64,000 nt of DNA, taken from the NCBI GenBank assembly GCA_963920765.1, contig OY987245.1:1118501-1182500 (forward strand), in the 5' to 3' direction. This stretch comes from Ulota crispa (taxonomy: Eukaryota > Streptophyta > Bryopsida > Orthotrichales > Orthotrichaceae). A program made the position numbers and the translations under genes. This document shows, one piece after another, positions 11,107-20,887 of the stretch; positions within the stretch are counted from its first letter, which is position 1; each line of letters begins with the position of its first letter. The notes under the pieces are model-generated. The model did not search any database. It worked only from the letters and a program-made list of their open reading frames with translations, and was not told the origin of the DNA.

Positions 11107-11433
11107 ATGTTGCAGCTTGTTTTGGTGCAGGCTATTGAGATGTCCAGCCCTCTGAAATGGAAGGGAGGCAAGCAACGCAATTTGTCACAGAAAAACACGA
11201 AGCTACAAAGGCTGACAATGTCTAGGGGGGCCATTCACAACCAAAACGCAATGGATCCAGAGTTTGTAGAAGTTCGGCAGGAGATGACAGAGCTGAAGGA
11301 AGAAATGCGGAAGGAGGTGAAGCAGCTTAAGGACAAAGTCAGCGCCAACATGCTGGACTTCAAAGGAATGATGGAGCAGCTCATCCAAGAGGTGCGCGGC
11401 AGGCCTCGGAGTGGCACGTCCCCTTCTACTTGA
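11107..11433 (+). pseudogene. Coiled-coil exon of the CACTA-like element
   Basis: This 108-codon ORF begins with a basic Lys/Arg/Gln stretch and continues into a heptad-like Glu/Lys/Leu helix (EVRQEMTELKEEMRKEVKQL), predicted to be a coiled coil. Plant Ptta/En/Spm proteins often end in such coiled coils. An acceptor-like TTGCAG precedes it at 11110-11115. It is probably one exon of the same gene as the block at 10562. Confidence 0.45.
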
Positions 11434-11877
11434 AGAGAAGCAACGGCCACACCAAAATTACTAGAACCTTCAAAGCCTGCACCACCTATTCAAATTGTTA
11501 CAGACCCAATGTGGGCAGGGAAGACCAATGCTACTGCCACTGATGAAAAGAGGGTCCTGCACTCCATCCCTTCAGGAGTCTCGATAAATGGGAAGGGTAA
11601 AGGGAAGATCTTGGACGACAAAGAGAGTATGGAGGAGTCCCTACAAGGCGAAGAGGAAAATGTGGCGGGGAAATGTTAAAACTGCCCTCTAGAAGAGGCA
11701 CGTCCACAAGGCAAAAGAACTAGAGGGCAGAGAAACCCGATGCACAAGTGTCTCATCAGCCAACTTGTGCAACGGCAGCTTGGGAGAAGGCCAAGGAGAA
11801 AGCAAGGAATGAGGACGCCGCTATTGAGGTCCTTTTAAATTGCTACAACTGTCGCCTATAATTTCATGTACTAGTGG

Positions 11878-12198
11878 TTGTTTCTATTTAGTACCAGCAT
11901 CAACACCAGCATCCATACTAAGTTTGTGTGCCAAATGTGCACGCAAGTTGGCCTTGCCAAGAGTTTGAGTGACCAGGACAATGTTGATGGTGGAACAACG
12001 TCTGACTTCCAATTGACAAAGGGGGCGCACAAGAGGGTTGGAACGAAGACAAACCTTGCGCCAAAGAAGAAGAAAACACTCTCTACTTTGAGTTTTCCAC
12101 CTATGAGGTTGTCAAAGGAGAACAAGAAGAAGGTCCTTGTCTTGAACGTAGTGGGCCTGCTTTGCAATATGCGACCACTACACAATAGAAGGGATTAG
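11878..12198 (+). pseudogene. Lys-rich exon remnant of the CACTA-like element
   Basis: An ORF with a strongly basic patch (NLAPKKKKTLSTL, then KENKKKVLVL). I recognise no domain. It sits between the coiled-coil block and the next transposon exons in the same direction, so it is best read as part of that gene. The opposite-strand ORF here is a shadow. Confidence 0.3.
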
Positions 12199-12355
12199 GG
12201 GGGCAGATTTGACAACGCTCTACGCAAAGGACCACAAGCTCAAGGTAAAAAGGCGGAATGGATGCGGAGCCTTTTTGACCGCCCTACAAAATAACTTTGA
12301 TGTGGGCATTTGGTCTCCAGTGGAGGATGCCTTTCTACATTAGGTAGCTGACTTC

Positions 12356-12727
12356 ATGGGGGTTGGGACCAAAGCTAAGTGGTGCTTCATGTGGGGGAAG
12401 GAGTTGGGGGGGGGGGATGTTAGGGACTTGCACGACCTCACAAGCATGGTGCCCAATCCCTCAAACGCGAAGGCTCGATTCTTGATGGTGGATTGGGACA
12501 CAAACATGATAGAATTATCTCCCCCTCAAAATGTACTCACCATTTGCAAGTGGGACCCTCTAGTGGAGGAGGATGAGTTTCTAACCAAAGTCCTTGATGG
12601 TTTTGCCGCTTTTGCTCAAAACCCTTCTGATGTCAAGTATGCTAAACCTTGCCTAGAGAAGACATTGCTTGAGGAAGCAAGTATTCAACCTTTGGTACGT
12701 CCCTACAACCTCAACGCATTGTTTTGA
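12356..12727 (+). pseudogene. Transposon-encoded exon, unknown function
   Basis: The open frame starts around ATG 12356 and ends at TGA 12725-12727; in-phase coding-like sequence (FDVGIWSPVEDAFLH) precedes it after one stop. The segment has DLHDLTSMVPNPSNAKARFL and ICKWDPLVEEDEFL. I see no catalytic motif. It lies upstream of the DUF8039-like block and is probably part of the same protein. Confidence 0.4.
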
Positions 12728-12891
12728 AAATTTGGCTATTCCTCTGAGGCTGGTTAGAACTAGGAGTGCACGACTTGCTTCACGCAGTGGTCAACTATGC
12801 CTCTGTAGTGCCGTGGAAGGTGCCTTCTTTTGAGTTAATTGCTTACAAATGCATGTGACCCTTTGTGTAGGACGCGGGGAAAACAAAGGCA

Positions 12892-13227
12892 ATGGCGGTG
12901 GTTATAGACAAAGACAATGGCTTGCCATCCAAACCTCCAATAGCCGCGGGCTTGAAGGTCAAGGTTTTTGACCTTGATGACAACAACAAGGCCATGGATA
13001 CCATTGTTGCCCATGGAGAAATTGTTAGCCTTGCCGGTGGCATGTTGCATGAGAGGATAATTGAGGAGGGCAATTTATCCATTTCAATAACATTGGTGGT
13101 TCCATGGAAAGAAGGTGTTTTTCTCTTTGAAGGGAACAATAAGGACAACCCTCCAATGGTGCGCTTGGGCGACGCCCTGAACTTTGTCATGAAGTGGTCA
13201 ACCAAGGCCATTGCTTATTTGCCGTGA
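12892..13227 (+). pseudogene. DUF8039-like domain of a plant transposon protein
   Basis: The 111-codon frame contains an AHGEIVSLAGG-like start, EGNLSISITLVV, and a terminal MVRLGDALNFVMKWSTKAI. The last block resembles the 'LGDALGxFVxWPxxLI' signature that closes the DUF8039 domain of plant transposase-associated (Ptta/En/Spm) proteins. This strengthens assignment of the whole 8.9-kb unit to the En/Spm group. The frame ends at TGA 13225-13227. Confidence 0.55.
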
Positions 13228-14189
13228 TGAAGTAATGCAGATGCGAGTCCTCTTGTAGGCACAAAATGCAAAGCACATACATTTTGTTCTACTTGTTTAA
13301 TGCATTTTGGGACGCCTAAATGGTGATGTGCTCCACCACATTGCTATTACATGTTTGTGCATTGATGGAGATGTTGATTCCTACAGCGTTGTTTGAAATT
13401 ACCGTTAGTCCTTATGGTGGAAGCTAGAATGAATTAGCCTAAACCTGAAAGCTTCAAATGAGGACCATAGAAAATTACCAAAATTCAGTCTACAACTGAG
13501 CCATGAGGAACAAGTTTGTGGACCCCCAAATTGTAATACTGCATAGGCAAATCCCCCCCCAAATACCCAAAATGCAGTAAACCTTGAAGCCAAGGAAGAT
13601 ATGACTGAATGAAGTCACGTACCATTTAATATAAGCACAACAACATGACTCCAAATAATCACGTGTAGATGGAGTTACATGGCAGAAACGGCTCTATCTA
13701 GTCACATATTGTATGATTGAAATCAGTCATCTCCAATGTGACAATTGAAGAGAAGCAGTCCACCTCATCCATTTTAGATGTCCACGTCATCAATATCAAT
13801 ATCCACATCTACAATCCTCAAAATTGATGTCAGAGACATTTGACAATGTGTGTAACCATTGTTAGAAGTCTGCGTTCTCGGATGTCAGCAATAATTTGCT
13901 GTCAGAGTTTATTGACAAATACATCAGAATCTGACAGTCTGCGCGGGCATCTATACAAATAATGTAGGGAGCGTATATATTTGTGGGAACGCGCCAAATA
14001 CCCACATCAAACTCCGATTGTACATGACAGCCTGACAGGGCAAATGGCTGTCCAAATAAGGGACTCAAAATGAATGACAAGTTCAAGTGATATGTACCGC
14101 TATATTACTTTGAGAAGGTGGAGCCATATTATGAGTCATGCGGCTTCTAAACTGACTCTGCATAGTCATATTGTAGAGTCACAAAATGC
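13228..14189. other. Interior of CACTA-like element, non-coding
   Basis: Spacer between the last transposon exon and the right arm. No convincing ORF or repeat array. Confidence 0.4.
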
Positions 14190-14770
14190 TGCTATTGTTG
14201 TAGTGAGATGTCTAGGATTGAGTGAGCAATGGCTGAGCTCTAGGCTACCAATTTGCAGAGAGATGTCTAGGATTGAATGAGCAGTTACAAAGCTCCAGGC
14301 TGCCAATTTGCAAAGACATGTCTAGGATCAAGTGAGCAATTGCGGAGCTCTTAGCTATTGGCTGATAGGATTGGTGAGCTACAATTGGGCCCTGAAGCTG
14401 CTAGCTGCTATGATCAGTGAGCAACGACTAAGTTCTCGGCCGCTAATTCACAGGGAGATGTCTAGGATCAAGTAAGCAATGGCTGAGCTCTAGGTTGCTA
14501 GTTTGCATGGAGATGTCTAGAATCAAGTGAGCGCTGGCTGGACTCCATATTGCAAGCTGCTAGGATCAGTGAGTAATTGCTGAGTTCTAGGCTGCTAAGT
14601 CACAAGGAAACATCTAGGATCAAGTGAGCATTGGCTGAGCTTTGAAGCTGCTAGCTGCTAGGATCAGTGAGCAACAATTGAGCTCTGAAGCTACTAGCTG
14701 ATAAGATTGAGTGAGCAAATGCTGAGCTCTTGGCTATTGGCTGTTGGGATTGGTGAGCTATGCTGGTGAG
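14190..14770. repeat. Minisatellite in right arm
   Basis: Degenerate tandem units of roughly 60 bp with the recurring words TGTCTAGGATCAAGTGAGCA and GCTGAGCTCTAGGCTGC. It is the inverted counterpart of the array at 8930-9720. Confidence 0.75.
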
Positions 14771-16183
14771 TGAACAATGATGTAGACACTAGTCATGAGA
14801 GGTGGAGGGGCAGGTATCATACCGTAGCTGAGAGAATCTTGGGGCCAAGCTAGGCCTCAAGCCATATGGACTCTATGAGCATACAAATTCTCAGAGAGTT
14901 GCCAAGGAATCGAGAGAGCTGGCCGAAGCTGAGCTAAAGGGATTCCCCTAGAGCTGCTATGAGGGCTTGTTCTAATAAGGAGACTTGAGTTCTGGTAGCA
15001 AACTAGTAAACTAAGTGGAGGGGGGACTCTACCAAGGATAAGGCACAAGAAAGCTCAAGACAAGTAATGCTATGGATTAAGAGGAATGGAAAGTGATCAT
15101 GGAAAAAGAAGTACAAGTGATAGATTACAAATGAAAGGAATGATACAAGTGGTAAGTGATGGTTTGGGGAGGAGGTGGGCCTCCCTTTATACATTTGGGG
15201 GAGGACACCTTGGTCCTCTATCTAGGAGATCCATAGATCCCTTGAAATCTACCTAAAATCTAAGAAAAACTCAAAATGGATGAAAGCTTGATGAAATCCC
15301 CATAACTTTTGGAGCATATCTCCAAACAGCAAACAAACGGTGGTATTTGATTCTTTGGCCCCAAAATAGCTGGTTTTGGTTGTTCACAATTCCAATTCCA
15401 AGCTACAAGGCATTGGAAATCTTCAAGGAAAGGTTAGAGGTGAATGGATGAAAAACCCAGAATTGGTAGTTCATCCCAATTTGCAAAATTGACTTTCTGA
15501 GGTCTTATGAAGTTGTCGGGGAAGGTGGAAAGCACTCCTTGCCTCAGTCAATTGGACTCCGGATGGTTGATAACTTGTAATTTGATGTCATGCAAATTCT
15601 TGATGTTAGTTGGCAGTTGTTGTTTGGAGCCTTGCCGCTATCAAAACAACCTCAAACTTGGGGAAGTGTCTTGAATCCTTGAGAAACTCTCCCATGAATT
15701 TTGGTGGCATTTTATTGCCATTAGTCAACCCCCTTGGCCAAAGTTGGCTAGTAGCTTAGCAGAGTTGACTGCTTGGAATCATGCCTTCTGAAATGCAGAA
15801 GGTACTAGGAACCTTGGATAAAGACATACCATACGTTGTTGTTGCAGTTGTTGATTTGCAAACTGGTGATGTGGCTATTGGCCATGGCATAACTAATCTA
15901 CTCCTAAACTAACCCTCTCTAATTAGGTTAGTGGGGTCTTTTGTTTGGATCCCAAGCCCCATGGATGTGTGTCACTCAAACTAATTAAAAACTACTAAAC
16001 CTTGCTAAATTATTCTCTAATGACTGCCAAATGGAATAGGGTAAATAGCATACCGCTAACCATTTGGTCTAACTAATCTAAATCAACATAAATGGCTATT
16101 CCACTTATATTAATGCAATTTCAAAACTAAGTAAAACAAAAATAAATTCAAAACTTTTGGTGCTGAATTTGGGACTCATAGTG
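14771..16183. repeat. Right long inverted arm of the CACTA-like element
   Basis: Reverse complement of 7292 to about 8900, with matching blocks in the same order, ending in GGACTCATAGTG at 16172-16183. Confidence 0.8.
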
Positions 16184-16186
16184 GTC

Positions 16187-17886
16187 ATTAAAATTTTTCT
16201 TCATTCTGATATTTTATGAAGAAGTTATGCATGAATTTATGAAAATTTGGGGAGGATTGCCTGTTTGGGCAGCCCAAAAACTTCTTTGAAAATTATGTTT
16301 TTTAAAATAAAAGTTTGAAATTGGTTCTTTGGGTTTTTTTTTAATTTATGAGAAGCTTTAAATCATTCAATTTCAATCAATGACATTAAGGTTATGAGGA
16401 GTTTATGTTTGTGGACAGTTATGGATTCTCTACTCTAAAATAAAGTTTGAAATCCTTTAGTTTACTAAATTTTCAATATTTTGGAAAAGTAATTAAACTA
16501 AAGGAAGTAGATTGTTTATCACAACATTATCATTGTTGGGATTAGCATTTTGCATTTCAATAATTAAATTCTTAACAATTTATTGTATTGACTCATTCTC
16601 TACTTTGTTTTACTTACTATTTTTTCCCATGTCTTGTAAAGTTCCAATTGAATTGAAAATTCTTGCACACATACCTAACTTGATCTCCTACATGGAAAAA
16701 ATAAAGTGCAACATCGGATAGAGCAGTTTTTTTGTTAACCCCTAAACTACCAAGCCCATTTTTTGCCAAAAACCACTCAAAACTGCCCCTATTTTTGTGT
16801 TCATCAAAAATTCCAACAAATGCTTTTCTTGTAAATCTAACCATAAGATATTGTGATGCACTTGTAGAAGAAGAAGTGGTAAAAATTTTGTGACATTTGA
16901 TCACACCAATTGAAAATTATGAGCATTTGAAGGGAAAAGTTTTTCTTTTCCCATGGTGCCCAAAAATTTCAGATGGCTTTGACCACCATTTGCTGATTTT
17001 TTTTGCACTACAGATCGTGAATTTCTAATTTTATTTTATAGGTAATCAAGTTAGACCTTTGTACACGTATTTTCTAGGCAATCAAAGACACAGATCACAT
17101 CCTAAAAAACATTGCAATGCCACTATATGACAAGTTTTGCAAATACACTATGACAATTTTGAGTGAAGTTTCCCACCAAATGTTTTTAGATATGGAAAAT
17201 CCAAATGGTACGTTTGAAGATAAATATGTACTTCAAATGTCAAAAAAAAAAGTTAAAAAACTCAAAATCTCTAAAATTTAGAAGCTCCCAAAGCCAATTT
17301 GACCTCCTAATTGGAAATGAAAGGGGGCAATTATGAAGTCATGGGGACCACTAGAGCAACATGTGGCAACCCCTCCTTGCTCCCTCTCCTCCAAAGTCAA
17401 TATCTTTTCCCTTGCCCAAGCTACCCCTCAAACTGCTTTTGGCCAAAATAAGCCCATAACTTGTGAACCGTGTGACATAATTATATGATTTTTTGCATTC
17501 ACAAACCTTATACATTCCCACACACCCATAAAAAATTTCAAAAATACATGTCAAAAATTGAGGTCACACAAGCCTACCCAAAATCCCAAAAGTCCCTCGA
17601 GGGGACTTTGGTCCTTTAGGGGTTAAAAGAGTGGTCAAAGGCTTCTAAATTTTTTGGGCAGCATGGAAAAAATCTTTTTTTTTTCACTTTAGATGTAAAT
17701 ATCTCACTCCTCTCCTCTTAGAATGAGCTAATTTTTTTCCCACAATTTCCTCTTCCAATCCAGGGCAAGTTCCTACAATCGGATTTCTCAAAAACAAAAC
17801 ATAAAATCCCTTTTCTCTAAACCTCCTAAAAGTGACAATTTTTAGTGATTTTGGCAAATAAAAGGGCTTGATCCTTTAGGGGTTAA
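16187..17886 (+). mobile_element. TTAA-flanked element, left end missing, carrying a nested insertion
   Basis: From 16195 the sequence matches the family at 36150-36993 and 52270-53086 (TTCTTCATTC block, GGGGAGGA block, TTTATCACAACATTA block) and ends in CCTTTAGGGG-TTAA at 17873-17886. Its left end is lost: the CACTA-like element borders it and no matching left part lies beyond that element. A second element (16735-17626) sits inside it. Non-coding. Confidence 0.75.
16735..17626 (-). mobile_element. Nested TTAA-flanked element
   Basis: Begins TTAACCCCTAAACTACC and ends GGTCCTTTAGGGGTTAA. Its insertion point is shown by paralogous copies near 36715 and 52824, which read uninterrupted through the same site (GTTATAAGAGTGG). 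Removing the insert leaves GTTAAAAGAGTGG, a single copy of TTAA. The right end carries the GTCCC/GGGGAC subterminal hairpin that marks the other end in forward copies, so it is inserted in reverse. No ORF. Confidence 0.85.
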
Positions 17887-18284
17887 ATAGTGTAAAATGT
17901 TAAGGAATTTTTATGGCGCAACCCAAATGCACTATTTGGTGTAGAGTCACTCTTGGGCAACTTCAGTTTACTCATTTTTGAGAAGGCGGGAACTGTTACA
18001 ATTTGCTGGAGCAGTATAAGCTTATAGTAGCTTTGTCGGTTACCTTCCTTTCCTTTTTATTCTTTTATTTTTTAATGTTCTACCTCGTCAGCTTCTCGGC
18101 TGGCACGGTTTTTTTTATGTTATTGCTGTCGCTATCTGTTTGTATTATTTAGCTTTCACTAAGGTAGGGAACTAGGGAATAGGGATACTCAAAAGTGAGA
18201 GTGCAGCCAAAATCTTGCCCTACCCCCTGGTAGATGGTGCATAGGTACTCCTTGGGGAATATTTAGCTTTGAAGACATTGAAAT
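17887..18284. other. AT-rich spacer, nothing recognised
   Basis: No gene or clear repeat boundary is visible apart from general similarity to the surrounding repeats. Confidence 0.4.
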
Positions 18285-18614
18285 TAAGGTAGAAGGCTCG
18301 AAAACCGTCCACGCTCGAAAATCGCTCACCCTCCAAAATGTTTTTATTCTGTACATGTATTTTTTCATAGATTTATATAATGTACAGCACATGTATATTT
18401 GAGGAGGTGCACCATTTTAGAGCTTTATGATCTTTTCACTTCAAAATTTCACAACTAATTTTACAAAACTCCAAAAAATATGAAACAACTTGGGTTAGAT
18501 GTCAATTTTTCTTGTCTTTCAAGGAAATTTTACTAAAAATTATTTCAAGAAGTTCTACCTCCCCGAAATTCAGTTTCAACCCTTAGATGGTTAGTTTTTG
18601 AGCCTTTTACCTTA
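18285..18614. mobile_element. MITE with TAAGGTAG ends
   Basis: Inverted ends: TTAAGGTAGAAGGCTC at 18284 and GAGCCTTTTACCTTA ending 18614. The interior matches the reverse complement of 34040-34262 (TTTGAGGAGGTGCACC block). The related hairpin at 51584-51811 has similar ends. Non-coding. Confidence 0.6.
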
Positions 18615-18743
18615 GGGCTCAGCTTTAGAGAAATTCTCAAGCTAACTCTGACCCTGATGACTTTTGCATGCAAGTTTGAGTTACTTTTTTATTTGACTTG
18701 AGTTGAAAAGTTTCTCTTCTTTTTTGACTTTCTCAACAAAATA

Positions 18744-19103
18744 CTCCCTCCGTCCCAAAATGATCTTCCTGTTACACAAAATGTTGTAGATTAGACTTGG
18801 AAAGAACCATTTTTCAAATTTTTTTTGGACCTGTGAATAGAGTTTGACGTCCTCCTATTGTTCTGAAATTTTGAGTTCCAAATTGGTTTTCAAAGTGTGG
18901 TTTCAAAGTGCTTGAAAATTGAATTTTTGAGGCATTTTTGAAGAGCACCGGTGGCCACTCACTTGATGGCATGGGATTGGTTAGCATGCCCATGCTTTTG
19001 GACTATGTGCAAGTGTCAGTACCTCCTTTCTTCCCCCAACAAGAAGATCATTTTGGGACACTAAATAAATGTCAACAAAAAGATCATTTTGGGACAAAGG
19101 GAG
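18744..19103. mobile_element. Stowaway-like (Tc1/mariner) MITE
   Basis: A 360-bp element with ends CTCCCTCCGTCCCAAAATGA and, inverted at the right, TCATTTTGGGACAAAGGGAG. TA dinucleotides at 18742-18743 and 19104-19105 form the target duplication. The CTCCCTCCGTCCC start is the hallmark of Stowaway elements of flowering plants. A second internal AGATCATTTTGGGACA at 19046 duplicates part of the right end. Non-coding. Confidence 0.85.
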
Positions 19104-19105
19104 TA

Positions 19106-19945
19106 TCTTACATGGAGGAACAATAGGGGTAGTCACAATTGGTCTGAGATTGATTGAAATTTCCATGAAGATTGAGAAATGGTTGAGTGAACGTAGGAGC
19201 CAATGGAAGCACTTCTTCATGGAAGGAGGTGTGACACCCCTTTTGTGGGTGATGGAGAATGAAGAATGGAGAATGGAGAATGTTTACTTAGAGAAAGGCA
19301 ATACAGCCACCAATTGGAGGAGCAAAAAAAGCAAGGGTGAAAAGCAACTCACGAGTGAGTAAGCAGTGGACCATGGTAAGAATTTTCACACAAATAATAT
19401 TCTCACGCCATTTTCTCCACGCTTAGGGGACAAGAATTATTTTTCTCCATCTTCACGGAAATGACCTCTTGCCACTCGCAAACAGCACGGCATGTCAGAT
19501 TTTTGTAAAGATGGAGAACGGCAAAAACGAACTATGACTACCCCTAATGTGTATAACATTCTTTTCAACATATAAGGTAGAAGAACCAAAAACTAACACT
19601 TACTTCAAATGTGGTCATTTTGAGGGTCTTTTGAAAAACTAATGGCATGCACTTGTTAGGAAATGGACACAGATGCAAGCAAAATTGTTTCTAAAATTTT
19701 CTAAGATTGTATGAATAAATTACAAAATGTTGAAAGTGACTCCCTAAATTGACCTATTGTTGACACTAGACCCCCAAAAAAGTGACAAAAAAAGACCATG
19801 TCACATGCAACCCTAAACAGTCACCTACACAATTTGTGTTCCCTTACATTTACTTGTGTGTCTGGTTTGGGTCCAACAATGCTTACAATTAGGTTTCTTT
19901 TTAGATGTCAAAGAATTGCTTGTGTTAGTTTTAGGTTCTCCTACC
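19106..19945. other. Intergenic, nothing recognised
   Basis: Short ORFs only, with GAATGGAGAATGGAGAATG microrepeats near 19260. No gene is supported. Confidence 0.4.
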
Positions 19946-20887
19946 TTAACCCCTAAAGGCCCAAATGTATGTTCAACATCCACTTGAGAACTTGGGTAGG
20001 GTCACATGGAGCCAACTTTTATTGGATGTTCTCATAGTTGTTACACAAGGTGTAAATAGGTATCCTCCAAGTGGATATATCATTTTTTCCCCAATTGGAT
20101 GTTCAATTCAAAAGTTGTGCTACCCAAAAGAATTTGGGTAACTTGGGTAGTTTGGGCATCTTTGGAGAATCTTATGCTAAAACTCTCATCAACTTTTGAA
20201 ATTTGGCAAGTATAACCAAAAAAACATGGTGTTCAATTGTCAGAAAAAAATGAGCTCTCACATATCATTCTAAAGGGAGTCAAACTTTGTTTACTATGTT
20301 TGGGCAATTTCAAGAAAAAATGTTTTCCTATAACTTTAGGCCTATTATCTTTCAATCTATAAATCTAGAGCTCTTGAATTTGTTTTTCAAACAATCCAAA
20401 TGTTTGTCTCTAACTTTTCACCATTTAGATTTCAAATAAAAGATGTCCTCAATGCACAAGAAATCATGAAAGAATGACTAATGCATGTATTGCTAATTCA
20501 CTTGACCTCCTTATATTGCAGGGCAATTTAGAGTAAGCTAGGCTCATAATTTGCTCTTGAAACTTTTCATGAGTGTACCTAACAAGATTTAGATATCAGA
20601 AGAAAAAAAACTTTAATTCATGCCAACCAAAAATTTGACTCCAAAGAGGCTCAAAGTTTGCTGACCCATTTGGGCAGGGACAATTTTTTTTTATAATAAA
20701 TTTCACATGCTATAATCTTTCAATCTATGTGGTCAAATGGGCTGAAATTTTTTGCACTCAGTACTGAATTATTTTATTACAACTTTTTATGGATGAAGTC
20801 TCAAAAATAGTTTTCAAATTAAAATTCACATTAACATATTGAAAAACACAAATTTTTGCAATTTCTAGTGAAAACTTTAGGGGTTAA
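19946..20887. mobile_element. TTAA-flanked element
   Basis: Begins TTAACCCCTAAAGGCCC and ends AACTTTAGGGGTTAA, 942 bp including both TTAA. No ORF longer than background. The interior differs from the 36039 subfamily. Confidence 0.7.

Larger units (their letters stand above)
7292..16183 (+). mobile_element. En/Spm (CACTA)-like transposon with long inverted arms
   Basis: The 8.9-kb unit has inverted ends: CACCATTGTGAGTCC on the left and, read inward, CACTATGAGTCC on the right. The triplet GTC flanks both outer sides (7289-7291 and 16184-16186), as expected for the 3-bp target duplication of CACTA elements; the left terminus has about 3 extra bases. The inverted similarity extends far beyond a normal CACTA terminus, through 7292-9720 and 14190-16183. 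The middle (about 9840-14100) holds coding remnants resembling plant En/Spm accessory proteins. No intact transposase with a DDE core was found, so this copy is probably non-autonomous or decayed. Confidence 0.7.

Noticed and set aside
11871..12185. Minus-strand ORF opposite a transposon exon
   Set aside because: The plus-strand frame fits the order of transposon exons; this one is a shadow with Phe/Val-rich noise.
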